Shown: positions 51,373 to 60,837, counted from the first letter of the stretch. The stretch is 64,000 nt of DNA from Dehalococcoides mccartyi (GCF_001889305.1 NZ_CP013074.1:682001-746000); one strand, 5' to 3'. Made by a program: numbers and translations. Notes: generated from the letters alone by a model not told the origin.

Positions 51373-53087
51373 CATGTCTCCTGCGGAATAAGTTTAAAAG
51401 CGTTTACATCTACCAGCCCCAAATCAGTCAGGCGCAGTTCGGGTATAACAGGCAGTGCCATAAATGATAAAGTGGCAAAGGGGGCGCTTAATTTACAGCC
51501 CAGTCCGGCTACCTGTTTATTTATTTCTTCCAGTGCGTCTACCACTTTTTCAAGCGGCTGGGTGGAAAGCAGCCCGGCTACCGGCAATGGCACCGAAGCA
51601 CTTACCTTACCGTTCACCACCAGGGCAATGCCTCCGTTTAGCCTTTCCAGTTCCTTTACGGCAGTGTATATATCGGCATCATTTGTGCCTACGGCTACTA
51701 CATTATGCGAATCATGGGCGACAGATGAAGCTATAGCCCCTTTTGTAATTCCAAACCCCTTTATCAGTCCCCGTCCTATATTGCCGCTTTGGCAGTGTCT
51801 TTCCAATACCACTATTTTTAGCAAATCCTGTTCAATATCTGGCGTGATAACCCCGTTTTCAGCGGGTATTTTCAGATTTAACCTGCGGGTTACAATCTGC
51901 CCGGGTATTACCTCTATGACAGGCATTTGCGTACTGCTGCCTTTAAGCGCCAGGTCTTTCATGTCAAAAGGTTTTATGTTCATACTGCTCAGGAGTGATT
52001 TGGGGACGTGGCTTTGGGATTTAAATAACGCCTGCCCCTTTTCCGCTACCAGTTCACCTGTGTGAAAGACCATATCTATATCCAGCTGATTTAGGTTTTG
52101 GCAGACTATCATATTGGCCAGATATCCGGGTGCAATTGCCCCGTGACCCTGCAGGCAGAAGTATTCGGCGGTGTTTATACTGGCCAGCTGGATAGCCCTT
52201 ACGGGGTCAAGTCCCAGCTTTATGGCTTTGCGCACTACTGCGTCAATATCCCCGTCCCTTTGCAAATCAGCACAGCTTCGGTCATCTACCACAAAAATAC
52301 AGCGCTTATAAGTTTTATCAGTTACCAGCGGCAGAAGCTCTGTCAGGTTTTTCTCCGAAGAACCTTCGCGTATCATTATGTACATGCCGCGGGCCAGTTT
52401 TTCTTTGGCTTCGTCAAGGTGGATACACTCATGGTCAGAGTGTATACCGGCGGAAATATAGGCATTTAAATCCTTGCCCGAAAGACCCGGAGCGTGGCCG
52501 TCCAGCACTTTACCCGAAGCGGCTTTAATCTTGTCAAGTACCGAAGGGACACCGAACAGTACCCCGGGAAAATTCATCATTTCTCCCAGTCCGGTTACGT
52601 TTGGAAGACACAGCAGCTCCGTCACATCTTTAGAGTTTATTTCAGCTCCGGCAGTTTCCAGATGGGTGGCAGGTACGCAGGAAGGGACTTGTAAAAAAAT
52701 GTTTAAAGGTAAATCGGCTGAAGCACTCAAGACATAATCAATGCCCTCTTTGCCGCAGACATTACTTATCTCGTGCAGGTCGGTTATCAGGGCGGAAGTA
52801 CCATGGGCAACTACTGCTCTGGCGTATTGGGAAATATCCAGCATGGAGCTTTCCACATGGGTATGCCCGTTGATAAGTCCGGGGAGAAGATATGCCCCTT
52901 TAAGGTCAATCACCCGGTTACCCAGTGTGTAGTTCCCTACACCGGCTATTTGGCCGCCAAACACAGCTACATTTGCCGGTTCTATTTCAGCGTTAAATAC
53001 GTTTACTACTTTGGCATTTAAAAGCACCAAATCGGCTTTGGCTTCCCCTCTGGCAACTTTTATCAGCTGACTAAGGTTTGTCTGCAT
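51372..53087 (-). CDS. ade: Adenine deaminase
   Basis: About 571 residues, amidohydrolase superfamily, converting adenine to hypoxanthine and ammonia. Metal site GHTHVESSM near residue 73, HEIS near 105, and HSDHE and DDRS in the central part; the C-terminal half is the Ade-specific domain. ATG 53087 with GAGG upstream overlaps the end of hpt by 17 bases. Hypoxanthine is then the substrate of the adjacent Hpt, so the two form a salvage route. Confidence 0.93.
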   Translation of the reverse strand: MQTNLSQLIKVARGEAKADLVLLNAKVVNVFNAEIEPANVAVFGGQIAGVGNYTLGNRVIDLKGAYLLPGLINGHTHVESSMLDISQYARAVVAHGTSALITDLHEISNVCGKEGIDYVLSASADLPLNIFLQVPSCVPATHLETAGAEINSKDVTELLCLPNVTGLGEMMNFPGVLFGVPSVLDKIKAASGKVLDGHAPGLSGKDLNAYISAGIHSDHECIHLDEAKEKLARGMYIMIREGSSEKNLTELLPLVTDKTYKRCIFVVDDRSCADLQRDGDIDAVVRKAIKLGLDPVRAIQLASINTAEYFCLQGHGAIAPGYLANMIVCQNLNQLDIDMVFHTGELVAEKGQALFKSQSHVPKSLLSSMNIKPFDMKDLALKGSSTQMPVIEVIPGQIVTRRLNLKIPAENGVITPDIEQDLLKIVVLERHCQSGNIGRGLIKGFGITKGAIASSVAHDSHNVVAVGTNDADIYTAVKELERLNGGIALVVNGKVSASVPLPVAGLLSTQPLEKVVDALEEINKQVAGLGCKLSAPFATLSFMALPVIPELRLTDLGLVDVNAFKLIPQET

Positions 53088-53619
53088 CCGGTTGTTCCTC
53101 CAGAGCAAATATTTCAGGTAACTGGCGGTGGCATTCGCCCCTGTCCAGTCCGTAACCTACCAGAAATTTATCAGCTACTTCGCAGCCCAGATAGTCTATT
53201 TCTACCGGGCAGATTCTGCGGCTGGGTTTACTGAGCAGGGCACACAGCTTTACCGAGTTTGCTTTACGCCTTTTCAGATACTTTAAAAGGTAAGAAATAG
53301 TTAACCCCGAATCAACAATATCTTCCACTACCAGTACGTCTTTGCCGGTAATATCCCGCTTCAGGGGGCGGGTCAGGCGTAATTTGCCGCTGCTTTGGGT
53401 ATTTTGACCGTAACTGGCCAGCCCTACAAATTCCAGTTCAACAGGCATATTAAGGCGGCGTATCAGGTCAGCCATAAAAATAAATGACCCCTTTAGCACG
53501 CCTATGACTATCAGTGGTTTATCCTTGTAGCTGCGGTTGATTTCAGCGGCCAAACGTTCAAGATAAACTTCAATATCAGCCTTGGAAATAAAAAGCGAAA
53601 GATTCATCCTGTTCATCAT
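53071..53619 (-). CDS. hpt: Hypoxanthine phosphoribosyltransferase
   Basis: About 182 residues, stand-alone. Pyrophosphate loop VLKGSFIFMADLIRR and PRPP motif VLVVEDIVDSGLTISYLLKYL are clear; the C-terminal DKFLVGYGLD is typical. Salvages hypoxanthine and guanine. Three possible ATGs (53619, 53616, 53607) lie close together; the promoter puts the transcript start within about three bases of the first, so the mRNA may be leaderless. First gene of hpt-ade-PRT. Compare the fused copy at 12951-14372. Confidence 0.93.
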   Translation of the reverse strand: MMNRMNLSLFISKADIEVYLERLAAEINRSYKDKPLIVIGVLKGSFIFMADLIRRLNMPVELEFVGLASYGQNTQSSGKLRLTRPLKRDITGKDVLVVEDIVDSGLTISYLLKYLKRRKANSVKLCALLSKPSRRICPVEIDYLGCEVADKFLVGYGLDRGECHRQLPEIFALEEQPDADKP

Positions 53620-53628
53620 CTGGTTGTG

Positions 53629-53657
53629 ATTATAGCCTGCAAATCTCCACCTGTCTA
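53629..53657 (-). promoter_or_regulatory. hpt operon promoter
   Basis: Minus strand TAGACA (53657-53652), 17 bases, TATAAT (53634-53629): near-perfect. Transcription start about 53622. Confidence 0.75.
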
Positions 53658-53901
53658 GAAAGCAGGTTATTATTACTTGTATCAGGTGTTTATTATTTAG
53701 ATCTAACCTTGTGGGGCAAAATACGTTATAGGAAAAGATGACTTGGATTGTTTTAGGGAGGTGTTTAAGGAGTAATTATCCGGGGCAGCGGGATTTCCAA
53801 ACTTTAGTTCTGTAAATATAAACTGTAAAGCTAAATGGTATGCTTCGGGGAAAAAGAGTGTTATAATTTGCCAACTAAAATTGATAGATAACGAGGATTT
53901 T

Positions 53902-54564
53902 ATGAAGTGTCTTAATTGTTCCCGTGATTTTGATGATAATCTGGTAGAATCCGGTTTGCTGTTTTGCCCTTTCTGCGGGGTCGGCCAGCCAAGAGGTTCC
54001 CAAAATCCTGACATAAACAATATGACTTTTTGCAGCTGCGGCCAGGGTATCGTGGGAAAAGTGAACTATTGCCCCGGCTGCGGGCAGATGTTAAACCCTG
54101 ACGCCCCTCCGCTTGAGCACAGCGGCCGTCTTTACAAGAATACGCCCCGTCGTGAATCGTCTGACAAATTGCCGCCGGCGGTTCAGCCAACCTCTGAAGA
54201 TAACGAATATGAAAATGATGAAGAGTTTGAGTCTGCCGATAAACCACGGGCTTATCGGGATGAGGAAGAGACGCCTCTTCCTGCAAGACATGGAAGACAA
54301 GCCTATCCCTATTATGACCAGTATGAAGAACGGCCTCGCAGCCGCATGTCCCGCCGTTATTCTGCAAATGATGATTACTTTGAAGATGAAGAACCTCGCT
54401 ACCGCAATCCCCGCCGCCCTGCCAGAGCCTACCGCGAAGAACGCAGTTACCGCCCTAACCGTCGGAATGATGTAATGCCGTTATTGGTGGTGCTTTTGAT
54501 TGCCGGTGTAGGCGTACTGGGTTATGGCATTTATCTTCTGATTCAAAATTTTATCGGCAGTTAA
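53902..54564 (+). CDS. Double zinc-ribbon protein with charged linker and C-terminal membrane helix
   Basis: About 220 residues. Cys pairs CLNC/CPFC (residues 3-26) and CSCG/CPGC (about 43-60) form two zinc ribbons. An acidic then Arg/Tyr-rich low-complexity linker (EDEEPRYRNPRRPARAYREE) follows, and the protein ends in one hydrophobic helix, LLVVLLIAGVGVLGYGIYLL. The cytoplasmic ribbons thus appear tethered to the membrane. Function unknown. ATG 53902 follows GAGG; a TATAAT at 53862 is a possible -10. Confidence 0.78.
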   Translation: MKCLNCSRDFDDNLVESGLLFCPFCGVGQPRGSQNPDINNMTFCSCGQGIVGKVNYCPGCGQMLNPDAPPLEHSGRLYKNTPRRESSDKLPPAVQPTSEDNEYENDEEFESADKPRAYRDEEETPLPARHGRQAYPYYDQYEERPRSRMSRRYSANDDYFEDEEPRYRNPRRPARAYREERSYRPNRRNDVMPLLVVLLIAGVGVLGYGIYLLIQNFIGS

Positions 54565-54662
54565 CCCATCTTCCTTAATCTAGCCTTAATATTGCTGCTG
54601 TATAGTTAGTGCACGTGCAGTCTTGATTATGCCTTTTCACTGCAGACAGAGAAAGGAAACAG

Positions 54663-55580
54663 ATGGTTATTCAAGTGCAAAATCTGGTAAAAGTCTACGG
54701 CCCTATACGGGCAGTAGATGGTATCAGTTTTGAGGTCAAAAAAGGTGAAGTCTTCGGTATGCTGGGTCCGAACGGTGCCGGTAAGACTACCACAACCGAA
54801 ATTATTGAAGGTTTGCGTGATGCCGATTCCGGCAATATCACTGTGATGGGTATGGATGTACGCAAACAACGTGAACAGATTAAACAGCTTATCGGCATCC
54901 AGCTTCAGGCTCCGGCTCTTTTGCCGCTGTTAAATGTAGAAGAAATATTAAAACTTTTCACCTCTTTCTACCGTAATTCTCTGCCGGTTGATAAACTATT
55001 GGAAATGGTAGCGCTGACCGAAAGCCGCAAGGTACTTTCTAAGAATCTCTCCGGCGGTCAGCAGCAGCGCTTATCGGTAGCTATGGCTATGGTCAATAAC
55101 CCGGAGATTACCTTTCTGGACGAACCCACCACCGGGCTTGACCCTCAGGCCAGACGGGGTTTGTGGTCGGTTATTGAAGAGCTGCGCGCACAGGGTAAAA
55201 CAGTCTTCCTCACCACCCATTATATGGACGAAGCAGAACGGCTTTGTGACCGGATTGCGGTAGTAGACCATGGCAAGATTATTGCTTTGGATACACCTAA
55301 AAAACTTATCTCAGGCAACTTTAAAGAAAGCGCCATTGAGTTTGAAATGGAACCTGTGCCCTCCGGTGAACTTCTGGGGTCTTTTCCGTGTGTGACCAGT
55401 GCTTCGGTAGAAGGTTTTGAGGTGATTTTATATTCGGCTGATGTCCCGAAAACTATGGGCGCCATACTGGATTATGCGGAGAAAAACAAGGGCAATACCG
55501 AACTGCGTAATCTGCATGTCCGCCAGGCCACCCTGGAAGACGTATTCTTGAAACTGACCGGCAGGAAGATAAGAGAATGA
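54663..55580 (+). CDS. ABC transporter ATP-binding protein
   Basis: A 305-residue ABC-2-type ATPase. Walker A GPNGAGKTT near residue 38, signature LSGGQQQRL near 135, Walker B FLDEPTTGLDP near 158, and a C-terminal tail of the drug-exporter type. It energises the adjacent permease, whose start overlaps this stop by four bases. ATG 54663 follows GAAAGGA. Exported substrate unknown. Confidence 0.93.
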   Translation: MVIQVQNLVKVYGPIRAVDGISFEVKKGEVFGMLGPNGAGKTTTTEIIEGLRDADSGNITVMGMDVRKQREQIKQLIGIQLQAPALLPLLNVEEILKLFTSFYRNSLPVDKLLEMVALTESRKVLSKNLSGGQQQRLSVAMAMVNNPEITFLDEPTTGLDPQARRGLWSVIEELRAQGKTVFLTTHYMDEAERLCDRIAVVDHGKIIALDTPKKLISGNFKESAIEFEMEPVPSGELLGSFPCVTSASVEGFEVILYSADVPKTMGAILDYAEKNKGNTELRNLHVRQATLEDVFLKLTGRKIRE

Positions 55581-56659
55581 ACTCATTTTTAAATATGCTA
55601 AATGCCAATTTCAAGCAATTTCTCCGGGACAAGACTGCTTTGTTTTTTACCCTGGCTTTCCCGGTACTCTTTATCATTATGTTCGGGTTGGTTTTCAGCG
55701 GTACAGACAAGATTAATTATGATGTTGCCCTGGTAAACGAAGACGATTCGCAGATAAGTCAGGGTATAGTTCAGGCTTTCAGTCAGGTAAGCATATTTTC
55801 AGTCCAAGATAACCCGCGGGATGAAAGTCTGCAGCTTCTTGCAGACGGTAAACTCAAGGCGGTTATAATATTGCCTGAGGGTTTGGGGCAGGCGGCTCTG
55901 TCCGGGCAAACTACCGATGTGCAGGTCTATTATGATGGTTCTCAAACCAGCGTAAATCAGATTGTTTTGCCGGTGGTCAAGGAGATACTTCAGAGTATAA
56001 ACCGTGAGATAACCCAGACTCCTGTTTTGTTTCAGATAACCGAAGAGACTATCCAAACCAAAGATATGAGCATGATGAGTTTCTTTATCCCCGGTGTGCT
56101 GGCCATGTCTATCATGTTCCTGGGAATTTATTCGGCTATGCCGCTTATTCAGCAGCGGGAAAAGAAGATTTTGAAACGGTTGGGTGCTTCCCCTATTTCT
56201 CGCTCCACTATTATATTCAGCCAGGTGGTGCTCAGGCTGGGGCTGGCTGTGCTTCAGACCGTTATCATTATAGTCATCGGGCAGCTTATGTTCGGCGTTG
56301 AGATTTTAGGCAACTGGTGGCTGCTGTTAGGGCTGGTGATGCTGGGAACGCTGTCATTTATCAGTTTGGGGTTTCTGGTCGCTTCACTGGCCAAGACCGA
56401 AGAGGGTGCTATGCCCATTGTGCAGCTTATTCAGTTCCCCATGATGTTCCTTTCCGGCATTTTCTTTCCGCTGGAATATATGCCGGATTTCATGCGCCCG
56501 GTGGTAAATGCTTTACCGCTGACCTATTTGGGTGATGCCTTTAGACAGGTAATGGTAGATGGAGCTCCCGCTTTCCCGCTGGGGGTTGATTTGCTGGTAG
56601 TCACAGGCTGGCTGGTAGTCTGTATGGCTATCTCAGTCCGCTTTTTCCGCTGGGAATGA
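55577..56659 (+). CDS. ABC-2 type transporter permease
   Basis: A 360-residue membrane protein with one N-terminal helix (FFTLAFPVLFIIMFG), a soluble loop of about 140 residues, then five helices ending in the membrane, matching ABC-2 exporters of the YhgE/linear natProduct type. MSMMSFFIPGVLAMSIMF starts the second membrane block. Works with the overlapping ATP-binding gene; substrate unknown. A terminator follows directly. Confidence 0.9.
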   Translation: MNSFLNMLNANFKQFLRDKTALFFTLAFPVLFIIMFGLVFSGTDKINYDVALVNEDDSQISQGIVQAFSQVSIFSVQDNPRDESLQLLADGKLKAVIILPEGLGQAALSGQTTDVQVYYDGSQTSVNQIVLPVVKEILQSINREITQTPVLFQITEETIQTKDMSMMSFFIPGVLAMSIMFLGIYSAMPLIQQREKKILKRLGASPISRSTIIFSQVVLRLGLAVLQTVIIIVIGQLMFGVEILGNWWLLLGLVMLGTLSFISLGFLVASLAKTEEGAMPIVQLIQFPMMFLSGIFFPLEYMPDFMRPVVNALPLTYLGDAFRQVMVDGAPAFPLGVDLLVVTGWLVVCMAISVRFFRWE

Positions 56660-56683
56660 CCAGTTTTTGCGAATAATAAAACT

Positions 56684-56711
56684 AAAGGCCGGGAATTAAA
56701 CCCGGCCTTTG
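56684..56711. terminator. Terminator after the ABC transporter genes
   Basis: Arms AAAGGCCGGG and CCCGGCCTTT with loop AATTAAA, followed by GTTATTT; lies between the convergent ABC operon and queA. Confidence 0.85.
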
Positions 56712-56739
56712 TTATTTATGGGTAGTTTTGGGGGGTGTT

Positions 56740-57771
56740 TTATAAAACCAGCATGGCATCACCAAAACTGTAAAAACGGTAATGCTCATGTATAGCTTTT
56801 TCATAAGCTTTTTTTAGAAATGGCCAGCCGGCAAAAGCGGCTGTCAGCATAAGGGGGGTGGAACGGGGCAGATGAAAGTTCGTAATAAAACAGTCAACCA
56901 CTCTAAATTTATACCCGGGCAAGATAAATAAATCCGCCCAGCCCGAATATGGTTCAATAATCCCGTTCTGACTTAGACTGGAAGCCTGCTCCACCAGTCT
57001 GGTGGCCGAAGTACCCACACAAAATACCCGTTTGCCGTTTGCCTTGGCCTGGCAGATAGTCGCGGCAGTTTCCGCACTTAGTATTCCGTATTCGCGGTGG
57101 ATTATATGGTCATTTGGGTCTTCCTCTTTCACAGGTCGGAAGGTATCTAGTCCTATATGCAGAGTTACATAGGTGCAGATTACGCCTATCTCGCTCAAAC
57201 ATTTTAACAAATCTGTGGTGAAATGAAGCCCTGCGGTGGGGGCAGCTACACTGCCGTTAGTCAGTGCGTAAACTGTCTGGTAGCGTTCCGGGTCTGAAAC
57301 TGGCGTGTGAATATATGGCGGCAAGGGTACTTCGCCCAGTTTCATAAGGTGTGTTTCATCTGAAAAACGCAGAAGTTTTATGCCGTCATCTTTATCTGCC
57401 AGCACTTCCGCTTGGGTAGACGTTTCTTCACCGTGCTGATGTATATCAATAATTGTTCCGGGTTTGGTGCGTTTGCCGGGTTTTAAAAGGGCTTCCCAGC
57501 AATTATCCCCGTCACGTTTCAACAGAAGTATCTCAATCTTAGCGGCAGTATCCCGTTTGATTCCCTTTATGCGGGCTGGCAGTACCCTGCTGTTATTCAT
57601 TACCAGCACATCTCCCGGTTTGAAGTACTCGGTTATCTCCCCAAAGATACGGCTGGTAAGTTCTCCTCTTTGGCGGTTTAAAACAAGTAAACGCGAACTG
57701 TCACGCGGTTCTGCAGGTTTCTGGGCAATATATTCCTGCGGCAGGTTGTAATCAAAATCGCTGGTTTTCAT
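56740..57771 (-). CDS. queA: S-adenosylmethionine:tRNA ribosyltransferase-isomerase
   Basis: A 343-residue enzyme that transfers and isomerises the ribosyl part of SAM onto preQ1-tRNA to form epoxyqueuosine. Typical features: start [33 protein letters not shown] near 55, APTAGLHFT near 180 and [17 protein letters not shown] near 295. ATG 57771. Monocistronic and divergent from surE. Confidence 0.94.
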   Translation of the reverse strand: MKTSDFDYNLPQEYIAQKPAEPRDSSRLLVLNRQRGELTSRIFGEITEYFKPGDVLVMNNSRVLPARIKGIKRDTAAKIEILLLKRDGDNCWEALLKPGKRTKPGTIIDIHQHGEETSTQAEVLADKDDGIKLLRFSDETHLMKLGEVPLPPYIHTPVSDPERYQTVYALTNGSVAAPTAGLHFTTDLLKCLSEIGVICTYVTLHIGLDTFRPVKEEDPNDHIIHREYGILSAETAATICQAKANGKRVFCVGTSATRLVEQASSLSQNGIIEPYSGWADLFILPGYKFRVVDCFITNFHLPRSTPLMLTAAFAGWPFLKKAYEKAIHEHYRFYSFGDAMLVL

Positions 57772-57892
57772 GAATCCTCAAATATATATATACGGCGAGA
57801 GCCTGTTTTAACTACTTGTAAGTATATCTGGCAGAGATTGTTTAATCAATTTTAGGTAAACGAAACTTTCTTTGAGGATAGGTCATGCAGGT

Positions 57893-57921
57893 TTGCCCGG
57901 TTTTTAAGGGTATGCTAAACT
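57893..57921 (+). promoter_or_regulatory. Candidate surE promoter
   Basis: TTGCCC (57893-57898), 17 bases, TAAACT (57916-57921). The predicted start of transcription (about 57928) is only a few bases before ATG 57932, and there is no ribosome binding site between, which suggests a leaderless mRNA. Confidence 0.4.
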
Positions 57922-57931
57922 CATCTTTGTT

Positions 57932-58729
57932 ATGAGAATACTTGTAAGCAATGATGACGGTATTTATTCATCAGGCCTGTGGGCTTTGGTGAAGCGGCTT
58001 AAAGAAGTTGGCGAAGTGATAGTGGTAGCGCCTGACCGTGAGCAGAGTGCTACCGGTACTCAGGTAACCCTGCGCCAACCCCTCAGAGTACAGAAAACCC
58101 ACCCGCTTATTTCGGGGATTGAGGCCTATTCGGTAGAGGGCAGCCCCTGTGACTGTGTAATATTGGGTCTGGCCAAACTGATAGCCGAACCGGTGGATTT
58201 AGTGGTTTCAGGTATAAATCATGGCTTGAATCTGGGAGATGATGTGCTTATTTCAGGTACAGTAGGTGCTGCCCTGCAGGGTTATTTGCGTAGTATACCT
58301 TCCATAGCTATCTCTATACCCGTTACTACTGAGGAACCTGCAAATTTGGATAGTGCCGCCTGTATTACCATGGAAGTAGCGCGCAGGATAAAAAATGGAG
58401 ATATTGCAAGGAATTCTTTTCTGAATATAAATATTCCAGACCTGCCTCTTTCACGCATAAATGAATTACGGGTTACTCCGCTTGCGCATAAAACCCATAT
58501 AGAAACAGTTGAAGAGGGACATGACGGCAGGAAACGGTATTTCTGGCTCAGACGCCGCCAGTTAAGCCTCGCAGATAATCAGAAAACTGATATCTGGGCT
58601 ATAGAGAACGGGTATATTTCTATAAGCGCTTTGCACGAAAGACTTTTTCAACAGCCCTCTTTTACCCTTGAGGATGCCGAGACCAGCGGAATACTTAAAG
58701 CCGCTAAAGATTGCCAGGAGAGAGTTTAG
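57932..58729 (+). CDS. surE: 5'-nucleotidase SurE
   Basis: A 265-residue metal-dependent nucleotidase/phosphatase. N-terminal MRILVSNDDGIYSSGLWAL holds the DD metal motif, VAPDREQSATG follows, and SGINHGLNLGDDVLISGTVGAA is the diagnostic loop. It dephosphorylates nucleoside 5'- and 3'-monophosphates. The C-terminal part is slightly extended. Divergent from queA, single gene. Confidence 0.93.
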   Translation: MRILVSNDDGIYSSGLWALVKRLKEVGEVIVVAPDREQSATGTQVTLRQPLRVQKTHPLISGIEAYSVEGSPCDCVILGLAKLIAEPVDLVVSGINHGLNLGDDVLISGTVGAALQGYLRSIPSIAISIPVTTEEPANLDSAACITMEVARRIKNGDIARNSFLNINIPDLPLSRINELRVTPLAHKTHIETVEEGHDGRKRYFWLRRRQLSLADNQKTDIWAIENGYISISALHERLFQQPSFTLEDAETSGILKAAKDCQERV

Positions 58730-58798
58730 GTTTATATATTCTTCATTATGCCTGGTAGGTTCTTCAGCCGTTATCAGATGCCTCAAATACTCTTTCGC

Positions 58799-58827
58799 TT
58801 GACCGGATATGCCATGTGGTATATCAT
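58799..58827 (+). promoter_or_regulatory. Promoter of the OB-fold protein gene
   Basis: TTGACC (58799-58804), 17 bases, TATCAT (58822-58827); transcription start near 58834, 28 bases before ATG 58862. Confidence 0.6.
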
Positions 58828-58861
58828 TTTAGGGTAACATTTTGAAAACTGGGGTACGGAT

Positions 58862-59416
58862 ATGAATAAAACTTCGAACGGCAAGTTTTTACGGGGTGTA
58901 ATGCTTTCTTCGCCTGTGCTTGTGATTGCGGCTGTAAGCATAATATTTTCAATCTCTGTCGCTCTGGAAGGCAAAATAGACAGTTCTCCTACCGGAAATA
59001 CTGATAGCACTGATCAGGTTACCAACCCTATTACTGATAATTCAACTGATGCTACGGTTGACCTGACAATAACAGCTGAGACATTGTATTCCCATTATGT
59101 AGATCCCGGTGAAACCAATCCTGACCAGTATTATAAGAGCAAAAATATAAAAGTCACAGGCAAAGTGGCAGGTTTTGTTTACGGAACCACTGCTAATAGT
59201 TGCTGGATATCCCTTAAGACTGATCAGAGTAACGGGGCAAATGTAGTTTGTTACTTTGGGAATTATGTGATTAAACCGGGTGCGGATATTTCAATCGGTA
59301 TGGATATTGAAATTACCGGAACATGTATGGGTTTAACAAATGGCAGGATTACGCTTATTAACTCATTCACTGAGGATGTCCAATTGATACCTTATGATCA
59401 TAATCTGGAAGCTTAA
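58862..59416 (+). CDS. Membrane-anchored tRNA_anti-like OB-fold protein
   Basis: A 184-residue protein. An N-terminal hydrophobic helix (VMLSSPVLVIAAVSIIFSIS) acts as signal anchor, followed by a Thr/Asp/Ser-rich linker. Residues 70-180 carry ITAETLYSHYV...YYKSKNIKVTGKVAGF, the pattern of the tRNA_anti-like OB-fold family, which despite its name has no shown tRNA role in such proteins. Probably faces outside the membrane. Has its own promoter; function unknown. Confidence 0.72.
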   Translation: MNKTSNGKFLRGVMLSSPVLVIAAVSIIFSISVALEGKIDSSPTGNTDSTDQVTNPITDNSTDATVDLTITAETLYSHYVDPGETNPDQYYKSKNIKVTGKVAGFVYGTTANSCWISLKTDQSNGANVVCYFGNYVIKPGADISIGMDIEITGTCMGLTNGRITLINSFTEDVQLIPYDHNLEA

Positions 59417-59525
59417 TAGCCTATATGCCACTGACCATAAACGGCAGTGAGCCTTTAAAACTTCAAATTAAATATATCCCCGCTTGGATCGCAAAACGGC
59501 CGAGACGGTAAATAAAAAAATTTTT

Positions 59526-59559
59526 AGATGCCTTCTTCGGTCTGCCGGGGAGGGCATCT
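59526..59559. promoter_or_regulatory. Hairpin directly before the pantothenate cluster
   Basis: Arms AGATGCC and GGCATCT, with inner TCGG/CCG pairing, ending seven bases before ATG 59566. On the minus strand it would be followed by a T-rich tract like a terminator, but no minus-strand gene ends here. It may end the OB-fold transcript imperfectly or act as a leader structure of the pan operon. Confidence 0.4.
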
Positions 59560-59565
59560 ATCATT

Positions 59566-60438
59566 ATGGGAGAAGTACTTGTGCAGAATATAGGTTTTAT
59601 AGGGGCAGGCAGAGTGGGTAGCACTTTGGCTTTGGGATTATCCCAAAGAGGCTATTTGATTTCGGGCATTGCCAGCCGCACACCTGGACCTGCGGAAAAG
59701 CTTTGCCAGAAACTCTGTGCTGCTAAATTTTGCCTGCAATCGCAGGAAGTGGCTGATACCACTGATATTGTATTTATCACTACCCCGGATGACGCTATTG
59801 CCGAAGTTTGCCGCAGTACTGGCTGGCATCCCGGTAAATATGTAATTCACTGCTCAGGGGCTTATTCGGCTGATTTGTTGCAGTCCGCTAAAGATTTCGG
59901 TGCGTATACGGGAGTATTGCACCCGCTTCAAAGCTTCAATTTGCAGGCAGACCCTGTAAAAAATCTTGAGGGTATTACCTATGCGCTGGAGGGTGATGAC
60001 CAGACTTTGTCTGTGCTTAAGGATATGGTAAAGGCGCTTGGCGGAAAATGGATAGTCCTTAAACCGGCAGATAAGCCAAGTTATCATCTGGCAGCAGTTA
60101 TGGCGTCTAATTATCTGGTCACCCTTATGAAAATGGCTGCTCAGCTTTGGCAGACTTTCGGTGTGCCTGAAGACCGGGCCATTAAAGCCCTGATGCCGCT
60201 GGTGCGCGGCACTCTTTCCAATATAGAAAAAGCTGGTGTAACCGATGCCCTATCCGGACCTATAGACAGAGGAGATTACGGGACGGTTTTAAAACATATG
60301 GCAAATCTTGCAAATACTGCCCCTGAATTACTGCCTGTCTATAAAGAACTAGGCAGGCAGACCGTGAAAATAGCACTTGATAAGGAAAATCCCAATCTGG
60401 CTGGCATAGAAAAAGTATCCGCGATACTGGCAAATTAA
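59566..60438 (+). CDS. DUF2520 Rossmann-fold reductase, candidate ketopantoate reductase
   Basis: About 290 residues. N-terminal NAD(P)-binding Rossmann motif GFIGAGRVGSTLA near residue 10 and ITTPDDAIAEV, then HCSGAYSADLL, GVLHPLQSF and a C-terminal helical domain as in DUF2520 and 6-phosphogluconate dehydrogenase-like proteins. It leads panD, panB and panC but no panE is visible, so reduction of ketopantoate is the likely job; this is inferred from position only. Two starts are possible: ATG 59566, or GTG 59581, which has the better placed GGGAG. Confidence 0.8.
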   Translation: MGEVLVQNIGFIGAGRVGSTLALGLSQRGYLISGIASRTPGPAEKLCQKLCAAKFCLQSQEVADTTDIVFITTPDDAIAEVCRSTGWHPGKYVIHCSGAYSADLLQSAKDFGAYTGVLHPLQSFNLQADPVKNLEGITYALEGDDQTLSVLKDMVKALGGKWIVLKPADKPSYHLAAVMASNYLVTLMKMAAQLWQTFGVPEDRAIKALMPLVRGTLSNIEKAGVTDALSGPIDRGDYGTVLKHMANLANTAPELLPVYKELGRQTVKIALDKENPNLAGIEKVSAILAN

Positions 60439-60451
60439 GGAGACATATACA

Positions 60452-60835
60452 GTGAGAATCATGCTCAAAAGCAAAATCCACCGGGCTACCATTACCGATG
60501 CCTGCATAGATTATGAAGGCAGTATTACCATTGATAAAAACCTTATGCAGGTGGCCAACTTGCTGCCCTATGAACAGGTGCATGTGGTAAATGTAAATAA
60601 CGGAACGCGGCTGGAGACCTATGTTATAGAGGGCCCGGCTGGTAGCGGGCAGATATGTTTAAACGGGGCAGCTGCCCGTATGGGAATGAAGGGTGATAAA
60701 GTAATTATACTGGGCTACAGCCTGATAACTGAAGAAGATACCCTTACCCACCAGCCGAATCTGGTATATGTAGATGGGCTTAACCGCATAACCAAAGTAA
60801 AAAACGGGGTTGCCAGCCAGAATTTAGAGGTATAA
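60452..60835 (+). CDS. panD: Aspartate 1-decarboxylase
   Basis: A 127-residue pyruvoyl enzyme that makes beta-alanine from aspartate. The self-cleavage site GS in YEGSITID lies near residue 24-25; HRATITDA precedes it and NGAAARM (LNGAAAR) follows. GTG 60452 matches the usual family start; ATG 60461 is an alternative. AAGGAG lies upstream. Second gene of the pan cluster. Confidence 0.94.
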   Translation: MRIMLKSKIHRATITDACIDYEGSITIDKNLMQVANLLPYEQVHVVNVNNGTRLETYVIEGPAGSGQICLNGAAARMGMKGDKVIILGYSLITEEDTLTHQPNLVYVDGLNRITKVKNGVASQNLEV

Positions 60836-60837
60836 AT

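Noticed and set aside
51295-52065. 256-codon plus-strand frame antisense to adenine deaminase
   Set aside because: It lies wholly within ade and the phosphoribosyltransferase start, is Ser/Pro/Thr rich as typical for antisense frames, and has no domain.
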